This document shows positions 1 to 7,443 of a stretch of DNA of 30,470 bases, in pieces. The stretch spans positions 1-30,470 of the forward strand of contig SHMQ01000019.1 in assembly GCA_008534395.1 (NCBI GenBank), read 5' to 3'. The notes under the pieces are model-generated. The model was not told the origin of the DNA and made no database searches. It saw nothing but the letters and a program-made list of their open reading frames with translations. How positions within the stretch are numbered: position 1 is the first letter of the stretch; each line of letters opens with the position of its first letter. Source of the DNA: Candidatus Acidulodesulfobacterium acidiphilum. GTDB lineage: Bacteria; SZUA-79; Acidulodesulfobacterales; Acidulodesulfobacteraceae. Both the position numbers and the translations under genes were made by a program.

Positions 1-68
1 CCGTAGTTGAAAAATTAAGGAAAATGTCTCCTCTTTACGAAGAAGTTATGAGACAGAATAAAAAGTAA
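1..68 (+). CDS. 3' end of an unidentified protein-coding gene (partial)
   Basis: Frame 3 is open from the window edge to a TAA at 66-68 and encodes a 21-residue charged tail that ends in RQNKK. The tRNA begins 18 bases later. The piece is too short to assign to a family; the call rests on the open frame and on codon choice like that of the neighbours. Confidence 0.5.
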   Translation, partial: VVEKLRKMSPLYEEVMRQNKK

Positions 69-86
69 AATATTGTATAATAAACA

Positions 87-161
87 GGGCGCGTAACTCA
101 GGGGTAGAGTGTTACCTTCACACGGTAAAAGCCGCAGGTTCGAGACCTGCCGCGCCCACCA
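87..161 (+). tRNA. tRNA-Val (anticodon CAC)
   Basis: A 75-nt cloverleaf can be folded by eye. The acceptor arms GGGCGCG (87-93) and CGCGCCC (151-157) pair perfectly. The anticodon stem TTACC/GGTAA encloses the loop TTCACAC with anticodon CAC, which reads the Val codon GUG. The T arm GCAGG-TTCGAGA-CCTGC is canonical. The discriminator A at 158 is followed by an encoded CCA (159-161). Confidence 0.95.
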
Positions 162-282
162 CGCAAAAATAAAGCAATAAAGCCTTTAGATTTTTCCGAA
201 TAATTTCTTCCGCTTTAATAAACGGTTTTGATAATAAAAAAGCAAACGTCGGCGTCTTCCTAAATGGAACGTTATATCTATG

Positions 283-310
283 TTGATTAAAATTAGTTTA
301 ATGATATAAT
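283..310 (+). promoter_or_regulatory. Candidate sigma-70 promoter for the GGDEF-EAL gene
   Basis: TTGATT (283-288) and TATAAT (305-310) are 16 bp apart, and a TG dinucleotide at 302-303 gives an extended -10. The start codon of the next gene lies about 80 nt downstream. The surroundings are very AT-rich, so chance matches are common. Nothing else is evident between the tRNA and the gene. Confidence 0.45.
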
Positions 311-393
311 AAGAAATAATAAAAAAAATAATAAACATTATTTTCATTAAATATTTTATTGCGTTCTATTGTTAATTTTAATTAACGTAATTT

Positions 394-2691
394 ATGGAAA
401 AAACGGAAAATTTTAACGTTGACAACCTTAATACCTCGCAAAAAATGTACGACGGCTTGTTTCGTTCTTTTAAGTCGCTTGAAACTATGTATGCTACGCT
501 GTCCGAAGTTAACCAGATTATAGTAAGGGCAAAAGACGAAAGTATTTTATTTTCCGACATATGTAAAAGAATAATCAACAGGGGATTATTCGTAGATTCT
601 TTTATAGTTCTGTTTGACTCTGATCTTAATATAATATCCTCCTTTTATAACGAAAAAAGCGATTATTTAAAATTTCTGGAGGGGCATCTAAGTACCGACG
701 AAGCTAAAAAAGGGCCGCTTATTACGTCTTTTACAAAATCAAAGATAATTATTAACAACGATACTTTAAAAAATCCTTACGTCGAACCTTGGAAAGAAGA
801 ACTTGCAAGGAGGGGTTATCTTTCTAGCGCAGCCGTCCCCGTCGTAAAAAAAGGAAAAACGATAGGCGTTCTTTCTTTATATGCAAACGAAAGAGAATTT
901 TTTAAAAGAGAAACTTATAATTTGTTAAAAGAAATGATGTTGGATATAAATTATGCCCTCGATAAAATAGAAGACGAAAAATGGCATTTTATGATTCGCA
1001 CCGCATTAAATTCCGGTTCGGATTTTGCTATTATTTTAGACAAATATTTCAAAATACTGTTTGTTAATGAAAGCGCATATAAAATATTCGGCTATACCGC
1101 AGACGAACTCATAAGCGAACATTATTCCAAAATATTTGAAGGCGGCTCAGGCAAAGAATCGATGGCAAAAAGATTTCTTGCCGCTATTATTTCAGGCGAA
1201 ATTTTAACGGATATATTTGCTTATAAAACGAAAACCGGCCGCGATATATACTGTTATACGACGATTACTCCTTTTTTTGCTGCCGGTAATTTTTCTAACG
1301 GCGTTACCGGCGGCGCAGTCGACGCTATAGAATATTATATAACTACAGGCAAAGATATTACAGACGAAATAAAAGCCGAAGAAACTATAGAACGTTTGAT
1401 AAACTTCGATCCGCTTACCGGTTTTCCAAATAAAAAACTGCTGAAAGAAAAAATAGACGAATTTATAAAAGATGCATCTTATATGAGTATTAGCAATTCT
1501 TCCCATTGTGCATTAGTTATATTAAACCCCGTTAATTTTTCTTTAATAAACCATACTTATGGTTTTGATGCAGGTAGTCATATATTAAAGGAAGCAGGCG
1601 AGAGGATAAAAAAAATTATAAAAAATTTCGATATTTTGGCAAGATGGGACGCAGATAAATTTGCCGTGTTTTTAAAACGCTTAAAATTTGACGAAGATGC
1701 CCTTCATATAATAAACAGAGTTTTGTCGGTTCTAAACGAACCGTTTTATTATTTGCAAGACGGCGAAAAAAAGATAAATATATCTTTTAACGCAGGAATA
1801 TCCGTTTATTCTAAAGACGCCGGCACTGCGCAGGCTATGTTCGACCAAGCCGAATCGGCGCTGCTTAACGCAAAATCAAAGGGAGAAAATGCCGTAAGTT
1901 TTTTTAAAAAAGAATTTGAGGAATCTGCTCGAAAAAAAGTAGAATTAAAAAACGGTCTAAGCGAAGCTTTTGAAAAAAATCAATTCGTACTGCACTATCA
2001 GCCTTATTTTGACGTGAAAACCGGTTCGATAAAAGGAGCCGAAGCCCTTCTTCGGTGGCGTAAAGACGGAATGTTAGTTCCGCTGATGGAGTTTATACCG
2101 TTCATGGAACAGAGCGGGATAATTACTAAAGTTGAAAATTGGATTTTAGAAGACGTATCGCTTAACATTAAAAAGTGGTCGGACGAAGGCCTTAAAGTAG
2201 TACCTATTTCCGTTAATATATCTCCTACAAGTTTTGCCGACCCTAATTTAAAAGACAATATGCATGCGGCGCTTAATAAAAACGGCGTAAACCCTAATTT
2301 GTTTAATTTGGAAATCGTAGAAAGAACGTTTATAAATAACTTAGACTACTCTTCAAAACTTTTGGGAAGTTTAAAAGAAAAAGGATTCGGACTTTCCATA
2401 GACGATTTCGGAACAGGTTATTCTTCCCTTTCCTATCTTGCAGACCTTCCGTTCGATATACTTAAAATAGATATATCTTTCGTAAGGAAAATGCTTGCGG
2501 ACAAACATTCCAGATATATAGTCGAAACCATAATCTATCTTTCCAAGAAATTAAATATGAAATCTATAGCGGAAGGCGTCGAGACCGACGAACAGTTTAA
2601 CCTCTTGAAAGAATTAGGTTGCGATTGCATTCAGGGGTTTTTGCTTTCAAAACCTTTAGAGGTTGAAAAATTTAAAACAATGCTTGTTTAA
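394..2691 (+). CDS. GAF-PAS-GGDEF-EAL protein, probable c-di-GMP phosphodiesterase
   Basis: This 765-residue soluble signalling protein has a GAF-like sensor at about 35-195, a PAS domain at about 200-325, a GGDEF domain at about 335-505 and an EAL domain at about 515-760. The EAL signatures are intact: EALLRW, DDFGTGYSSL, LKIDISFV and the late AEGVE and QGFLLSKP motifs. The GGDEF signature is degenerate: ARWDADKF stands where ARWGGDEF is expected. It therefore probably hydrolyses c-di-GMP rather than making it, and the GGDEF domain may act as a regulatory or GTP-binding module. There is no membrane segment, so the sensor is likely cytoplasmic. The start codon has no clear ribosome binding site. 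cobU begins 5 bases after the stop, which suggests co-transcription with the cobamide genes. Confidence 0.92.
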   Translation: MEKTENFNVDNLNTSQKMYDGLFRSFKSLETMYATLSEVNQIIVRAKDESILFSDICKRIINRGLFVDSFIVLFDSDLNIISSFYNEKSDYLKFLEGHLSTDEAKKGPLITSFTKSKIIINNDTLKNPYVEPWKEELARRGYLSSAAVPVVKKGKTIGVLSLYANEREFFKRETYNLLKEMMLDINYALDKIEDEKWHFMIRTALNSGSDFAIILDKYFKILFVNESAYKIFGYTADELISEHYSKIFEGGSGKESMAKRFLAAIISGEILTDIFAYKTKTGRDIYCYTTITPFFAAGNFSNGVTGGAVDAIEYYITTGKDITDEIKAEETIERLINFDPLTGFPNKKLLKEKIDEFIKDASYMSISNSSHCALVILNPVNFSLINHTYGFDAGSHILKEAGERIKKIIKNFDILARWDADKFAVFLKRLKFDEDALHIINRVLSVLNEPFYYLQDGEKKINISFNAGISVYSKDAGTAQAMFDQAESALLNAKSKGENAVSFFKKEFEESARKKVELKNGLSEAFEKNQFVLHYQPYFDVKTGSIKGAEALLRWRKDGMLVPLMEFIPFMEQSGIITKVENWILEDVSLNIKKWSDEGLKVVPISVNISPTSFADPNLKDNMHAALNKNGVNPNLFNLEIVERTFINNLDYSSKLLGSLKEKGFGLSIDDFGTGYSSLSYLADLPFDILKIDISFVRKMLADKHSRYIVETIIYLSKKLNMKSIAEGVETDEQFNLLKELGCDCIQGFLLSKPLEVEKFKTMLV

Positions 2692-2696
2692 AAAAT

Positions 2697-3341
2697 ATGG
2701 CTAAAATTTTTATAACCGGCGGAATTTCTTCCGGCAAGTCGCAGTTTGCCGAAAATACGGCGCTTGCGCTTTATAAGTCCAATATGAATGCAGATGCGGG
2801 AATGTCGGACGGCATATTGACGGTCATGCGGGGCGGGGCGGAAACGGATGCCGGCAATTTTCCCCTGCTTCATTTTATAGCTACCGCAAATACAAAAATT
2901 AAAATAAACGCAAAAGACGATGAAATGCTTTTAAAAATTAAAAAGCATAAGGAAAAACGGAATAAAACTTTTATCGTGCATGAAAATTTCGACGATTTAA
3001 CCGCCGAGATAGACGCAGTCCGCAATTCTTTCCCCGACGAACGGATTGAGGAAATGTCCGTAATATTAATAGATTCAATGACTTTATGGCTTTCGTCCGT
3101 TTTTTCCGACATAAAATATTTTGATTTTGCCGAGGAAGCGGTCTTGAAGTTTTCCGAATATCTTTCCGCCGTAAGATGTTCCGTAATAACCGTTTCCGAT
3201 TCTCTCGGCTTTAATTTAGTTTCCGTAGATGCATACGTCAGAAAATTCGTAGAACTAAACGGTTTAATGGAGCAGAAACTTTCCGCCGTTTCCGATAAAG
3301 CTTACTGCGTTATTGCCGGAAATCCGCTTGCTTTGAAGTAA
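2697..3341 (+). CDS. cobU: Adenosylcobinamide kinase / adenosylcobinamide-phosphate guanylyltransferase
   Basis: CobU phosphorylates adenosylcobinamide and then transfers GMP to it, giving AdoCbi-GDP for nucleotide-loop assembly. The 214-residue protein opens with the P-loop GGISSGKS (8-15). It also carries the family segments FIATANT, DDEM followed by KKHKEKR (the His lies where the guanylylated His is found in the family), IDSMTLWLSS and a C-terminal AGNPLALK. About 20 extra residues separate the P-loop helix from the FIATA strand, making this copy slightly long. It starts 5 bases after the upstream gene and lies 24 bases before cobT. The family is clear; sequence divergence is moderate. 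Confidence 0.88.
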   Translation: MAKIFITGGISSGKSQFAENTALALYKSNMNADAGMSDGILTVMRGGAETDAGNFPLLHFIATANTKIKINAKDDEMLLKIKKHKEKRNKTFIVHENFDDLTAEIDAVRNSFPDERIEEMSVILIDSMTLWLSSVFSDIKYFDFAEEAVLKFSEYLSAVRCSVITVSDSLGFNLVSVDAYVRKFVELNGLMEQKLSAVSDKAYCVIAGNPLALK

Positions 3342-3365
3342 AATCTAATTTATAATTAATCTTAT

Positions 3366-4487
3366 ATGAATAATAAAGAACGTTTATTTTCTATTGCAAA
3401 GAAAATTAAACCGGTTAATAAAAAAAAGTTTTATAAAATTGCCGAAAACAGGCTGAATAAGCTGATTAAACCTAAGGGCAGCCTCGGCAGATTAGAGGAC
3501 TTTGCAAAAGACGTAGTAGCTATAACGGAAGAAGAAAGGCCTTTTTTGGCTTATTATAATAAAGAAGATAAATGTTTAAATCTTAATAAATGCGTCTGCG
3601 TTTTTGCCGGAGACCACGGAGTCGTCGAAGAGGGCGTCAGTTTGTTTAAGCAGGACGTTACGACTCAAATGGTCAGGAATTTTCTTAGCGGCGGAGCCGC
3701 AATTAACGCCATAGCCGCTTCGGTCGGCGCCGATGTTTTAGTAACCGACGTAGGAATAAAAAGCGATGCGCCGTTTCAGGGAGATAATTTCATAAACGGA
3801 AAAGTAAAAAACGGCGCCTTTAATATTAACAAAGGTCCGGCAATGACGGAAAACGAAGCAGTAGAATCGATTTTAAAAGGAATAGAAACCGCCGATATAG
3901 TAATCAAGGAAAAAGATGCCAAAATATGCGCAACCGGCGATATGGGAATAGGTAATACGACGCCGGCTTCCGCGGTTACCTGCTTTTATTCAAAAAAATC
4001 TCCGGAACTCGTCTGCGGAAAAGGAACTGGTGTGAGCGCCGCCGTAATTAAGAAAAAAGCGGCAATTATTAAAAAAGCCATAGAATCTAATATAAGAGGC
4101 GGCGTAAATAGCGATGCCGTGGACGTCCTTGCCGGCGTCGGCGGACTGGAAATAGGCGCCATAGCCGGATTTATAATAGGGTGCGCTTTAAATAGGACGC
4201 CCGTAGTAGTGGACGGTTTTATTTCTACGGCAGGGGCTTTGATTGCTTTAAATATAAATCAGGCGGTTGCCGATTATATGTTTATGGGTCATCTTTCGGA
4301 AGAAAAAGGGCATAAAACGGCCGTTTCTCTTACCGGCAAAACCCCTATATTAAACCTTTCTATGAGGCTCGGCGAAGGAACCGGAGCAGTTATTGCTATG
4401 AAGATAATCGAAACGGCGCTCGATATGTATAATAATATGCTTACGTTCGACGAAGCGGGCGTTATAGCTTCAAAACTAAATGTTTAG
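3366..4487 (+). CDS. cobT: Nicotinate-nucleotide--dimethylbenzimidazole phosphoribosyltransferase
   Basis: CobT activates the lower-ligand base: it moves phosphoribose from nicotinate mononucleotide onto a benzimidazole to give the alpha-riboside phosphate used by CobS. The 373-residue protein shows the whole family pattern: KPKGSLGRLE near the N terminus, FAGDHGVVEEGVS, GDMGIGNTTPASA, GKGTGVS, PVVVDGFISTAGAL, MGHLSEEKGH and RLGEGTGA, whose Glu matches the catalytic base of the family. Homologues of about 350 residues are usual, so the length is normal. With a ThiC/BzaF homologue in the same locus, its real substrate may be 5-hydroxybenzimidazole. The start has no obvious ribosome binding site. 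Confidence 0.95.
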   Translation: MNNKERLFSIAKKIKPVNKKKFYKIAENRLNKLIKPKGSLGRLEDFAKDVVAITEEERPFLAYYNKEDKCLNLNKCVCVFAGDHGVVEEGVSLFKQDVTTQMVRNFLSGGAAINAIAASVGADVLVTDVGIKSDAPFQGDNFINGKVKNGAFNINKGPAMTENEAVESILKGIETADIVIKEKDAKICATGDMGIGNTTPASAVTCFYSKKSPELVCGKGTGVSAAVIKKKAAIIKKAIESNIRGGVNSDAVDVLAGVGGLEIGAIAGFIIGCALNRTPVVVDGFISTAGALIALNINQAVADYMFMGHLSEEKGHKTAVSLTGKTPILNLSMRLGEGTGAVIAMKIIETALDMYNNMLTFDEAGVIASKLNV

Positions 4488-4597
4488 TTAATTCTGCGCC
4501 GCCTCGTCGTTATCCGTTTAGAATAAATAATAAATAATAGATAATAAATAATACACACTATTATTAATTCATCGTCTGTCGTTTCTATAAAGAGCAA

Positions 4598-5458
4598 ATG
4601 GCTATATTGAGCGAATTTTTAGAGTCCGTAAACTTTTTGACCGTATTTAAATTCAAAAACAAAAAATACGATGCTGTTTCTCGGACGGAACTTTTAATAA
4701 AATCTATTAAATTTTTTCCCGCCGCAGGTCTTTTTATCGGTATTATAACAGCCTTCGTTTTTTACGTATTTAATAAATTTTTGCCCTTATATACCTCGGT
4801 TTTAATTTCGATATTTTGTCTTTATGCCGTTACCGGCGGTCTTCATTTCGACGGACTGTCGGATACTTCGGACGGTTTTTTAGCATATCTGAAAAGCGGA
4901 GATAAAAATAGATTTTATAAAGCTATGAAGGACGTCAATACCGGCGCCGCTGGAAATATTGCCGTTATTTTTTACGTTTTAATTATGTGGTCGCTCATTA
5001 TATCGGCAAATCAAACATACAGCCTGTATGCATCCCTGTCTTCTTTTTTAACTTTTAAACATTTTTACGGAATTTTTAGCGTTTTTAATTTTAAATTTAA
5101 TTTTATATATTTAGTTTTACTGCTTTTCCCCGCGGCGGGAAGATACACCATAGTAGTTACGTCTTATTTTTCGGAAACTCCGGAAAATTTTAAAGGAATC
5201 GGAACGGTTTTTACCGAAGGAACCGATACGAAAACGTTTTTATCCGCCTCAATTATTGCGTTTTTAATTATATGCCTTACGGCGGGGCTTCCAGGTTTTT
5301 TTTCTATTTTAATAACTATTCTCGCCGTTCTTCTGACGTCGCTGTATTTCAAAAAAAAATTCGGCGGGGTAAACGGAGATATGATAGGTTTTACCGTTAA
5401 ATTATCTGAACTTGTATTTGTTGCGGCTTTGCTGGAATTTCATAAAATTCTGTATTGA
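4598..5458 (+). CDS. cobS: Adenosylcobinamide-GDP ribazoletransferase (cobalamin synthase)
   Basis: CobS joins AdoCbi-GDP to the alpha-riboside of the lower ligand in the inner membrane. The 286-residue protein has about six hydrophobic segments. It carries the family's acidic metal-binding loop GGLHFDGLSDTSDGFLA (about 85-102), then KDVNTGAAGN, GRYTIV and a C-terminal GVNGDMIGFTVKLSE. A 110-bp AT-rich gap separates it from cobT, with no hairpin obvious enough to call a terminator, so it could share a transcript with cobU and cobT. The repeat cluster begins about 25 bases after its stop codon. Confidence 0.92.
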   Translation: MAILSEFLESVNFLTVFKFKNKKYDAVSRTELLIKSIKFFPAAGLFIGIITAFVFYVFNKFLPLYTSVLISIFCLYAVTGGLHFDGLSDTSDGFLAYLKSGDKNRFYKAMKDVNTGAAGNIAVIFYVLIMWSLIISANQTYSLYASLSSFLTFKHFYGIFSVFNFKFNFIYLVLLLFPAAGRYTIVVTSYFSETPENFKGIGTVFTEGTDTKTFLSASIIAFLIICLTAGLPGFFSILITILAVLLTSLYFKKKFGGVNGDMIGFTVKLSELVFVAALLEFHKILY

Positions 5459-5483
5459 TATGTTTAAAAAAAGGTGAAAAAAA

Positions 5484-5680
5484 GGTGTCAGATTTATTTA
5501 TCAAAAAAAAGGTGTCAGATTTATTTATTGAAAAAACAAAACGAAAAAGGTGTCAGATTAATTTTACGCAACACCTTAATTTAATTAATTGTTGCTTGTC
5601 ATATGCGTAAAATAAAATCTGACACCTTTTTCTCCCTTTTACGCAGAACTTACTTTAAAATTAACCTGACACCTTTTTCG
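5484..5680. repeat. Cluster of five GGTGTCAG boxes between cobS and cbiA
   Basis: Three plus-strand copies begin at 5484, 5511 and 5549, usually as GGTGTCAGATTTATTTAT preceded by an A run. Two minus-strand copies (CTGACACC) end at 5626 and 5673. The outer minus copy shares about 24 bases with the left arm at 5541-5565, including the leading ACGAAAAA. No open frame fits here. The same box recurs at 19.9, 22.1, 23.5 and 25.1 kb, which marks a dispersed repeat family. It may belong to the REP/MITE type; no transposase for it is seen in the window. Confidence 0.85.
5543..5632. repeat. MITE-like inverted repeat inside the GGTGTCAG cluster
   Basis: Arms at 5543-5570 and 5604-5632 are reverse complements over about 28 bases, with one extra base and one mismatch. 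Both run from a GAAAAAGGTGTCAG end to an inner TTTTACGCA. The spacer of about 33 bases is AT-rich and non-coding. The unit is about 90 bp, the size range of REP doublets or small MITEs. As RNA it would form a long hairpin between cobS and cbiA. Confidence 0.75.
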
Positions 5681-5738
5681 TTTCAATATCGATAAGAATA
5701 AATTTAAAATTTAATTAATTAAAATAAAAAGGGTTTTT

Positions 5739-7406
5739 ATGTTTGCGGTTTATTTTGCTTCAGACAGGTCGTCTTCAGGAAAGTCAACGGTTACTCTTGC
5801 TTTCTCCAGAAAATTAAAGGACGAAGGATATTCATTAAGCATTTATAAAGCCGGTCCGGATTTTATAGACCCCATTATACTTTCTAAAGCTTTAAATTCC
5901 GAAATTCAGGTTAAAAATTTAGACCCCTTTTTAATTCCAGACAGATTTTTAACGGAATGGTTTTTTAAAGAAACGCCCCCCGAATTCGGTTCGACCGTTA
6001 ACGCAGGAGTAAATTTTAACGGCCTAAATTTCTACGGCGGAGAAAGCAAAAAAGCTTTTATAGCCGAAAGCGCAATGGGACTTTATGACGGAAATTCTTT
6101 TAAGGTAGCAAAAAAATTTAAATTTCCCGTCGTATTAGTCATGGACTGCAAAAAAATTTCTTCTACTATGGCATCTTTAATTTACGGATTGAAAAATTAT
6201 AAAAAAGGCATAAACGTTTGTGGCGTTATCTTAAATAATATATCTTCCGAAAGGCACTATGAAATAATACGCAAAGAAATTAAAGAAAATGTTGGCGGAG
6301 TAGAAGTTTTCGGCTATATTAAAAACGACGAAAATATTTTTTCGATTAAAGAACGCCATCTCGGACTTGTAGTTCCGGAGAGCGGATATAAAACGGAAGG
6401 CGGGTATGAAGACGCCGTAGAATTTTGCGGCGAAGACAGAAAAGAAATAAGCGGGTTTGAAAAAACGGTCGTTAAGATAAAAGATGCGGTATTTAAAAAC
6501 ATAGATTTTAAATTTATGGTAAATATACTGGAAAAAAATTCTAAAGATTTTATCGGATTAATTAAAAAACAGACAGACAAAAACTGCGGCGGCAATAATA
6601 AATCCTATAACGATAATAGTCGGTGTTTCACAGATAGCAAAGGTAACAAAATTAACGAGGGCTGTAATAACAGCAATTATAAAACAGGCAAAAGCGTTTC
6701 AAAAATAAAAATAGCCGTAGCTTTCGACGAGGCTTTCTTTTTTTATTATAATTTTAATTTTGAAATACTAAAAAGTTTCGGAGCGGAAATCGTTTTTTTC
6801 AGCCCGTTAAAGGACAGGTTTCTGCCTTCGGGTATAAAAGCGGTTTACATAGGCGGCGGATATCCCGAAATTTATGCAGGCGCTTTGGAAAACAATCATT
6901 CCATAAAAAAAGAAATTTATGAATTCCATAAAAATAATGGTATAATATATGGCGAGTGCGGCGGACTTATGTATCTGTGCGAAAAAATTTCCTATAAAGG
7001 AGAAAGTTACGGCGCATGCGGAATTTTCCCTTTTGAAGCATCTATGGACAAAGGGGGATTGTTGCTGGGTTACAGGACTGTCAGGCTGACGGAAAATACG
7101 TTTCTTGGAGAAGCGGGTTTAACTATTAACGGGCATGAATTTCATTATTCAAAACTTCTGCCGCCTGCGCCTGCTTCAACCGGAGCGTCTGCTGTTCATA
7201 TGTCGGCGGATTCGGCTGGGTTAAAGACGACGTCTTCCGAAACTGCGGTAAAAACCGTTACGGAATACGAAAGTTTAAGCGCTCCGGGCATATGGAAACG
7301 GGAAGGATACAATGTTTTAAATACTATAGGCAGTTACGTGCATCTGTCTTTTTATTCAAACAGGCTTGCTGCGGAAAATATAGTAAAATCGGCTAAAAAT
7401 TTATAA
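5739..7406 (+). CDS. cbiA: Cobyrinate a,c-diamide synthase
   Basis: CbiA uses ATP and glutamine to amidate the a and c side chains of the corrin ring. The N-terminal P-loop synthetase domain has SDRSSSGKST (8-17), KAGPDFIDP and AESAMGLYDG. The C-terminal class I glutamine amidotransferase domain has IGGGYPE, the nucleophile motif YGECGGLMYL, LGYR and GHEFHYS. At 555 residues it is about 100 longer than usual. The excess lies in an Asn/Lys/Gly-rich linker between the domains (about 280-315) and a Ser/Thr/Ala-rich insert after the GHEFHYS motif (about 480-520). The final His is in GSYVHLSF. It begins after the repeat cluster and precedes the ThiC homologue by 37 bases. Confidence 0.92.
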   Translation: MFAVYFASDRSSSGKSTVTLAFSRKLKDEGYSLSIYKAGPDFIDPIILSKALNSEIQVKNLDPFLIPDRFLTEWFFKETPPEFGSTVNAGVNFNGLNFYGGESKKAFIAESAMGLYDGNSFKVAKKFKFPVVLVMDCKKISSTMASLIYGLKNYKKGINVCGVILNNISSERHYEIIRKEIKENVGGVEVFGYIKNDENIFSIKERHLGLVVPESGYKTEGGYEDAVEFCGEDRKEISGFEKTVVKIKDAVFKNIDFKFMVNILEKNSKDFIGLIKKQTDKNCGGNNKSYNDNSRCFTDSKGNKINEGCNNSNYKTGKSVSKIKIAVAFDEAFFFYYNFNFEILKSFGAEIVFFSPLKDRFLPSGIKAVYIGGGYPEIYAGALENNHSIKKEIYEFHKNNGIIYGECGGLMYLCEKISYKGESYGACGIFPFEASMDKGGLLLGYRTVRLTENTFLGEAGLTINGHEFHYSKLLPPAPASTGASAVHMSADSAGLKTTSSETAVKTVTEYESLSAPGIWKREGYNVLNTIGSYVHLSFYSNRLAAENIVKSAKNL

Positions 7407-7443
7407 TAACAAAAATACAAAAATAAAAAGGAAAATAAAAAAA

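Noticed and set aside
5484-5680. CRISPR array
   Set aside because: Boxes are short, irregularly spaced and on both strands; there are no constant-length spacers and no cas genes.
4488-5738. Cobalamin riboswitch
   Set aside because: No B12-box-like conserved sequence was recognised upstream of cobT, cobS or cbiA.
7407-7443. TPP riboswitch before the ThiC homologue
   Set aside because: The gap is only 37 bases and contains no CUGAGA-type thi box.
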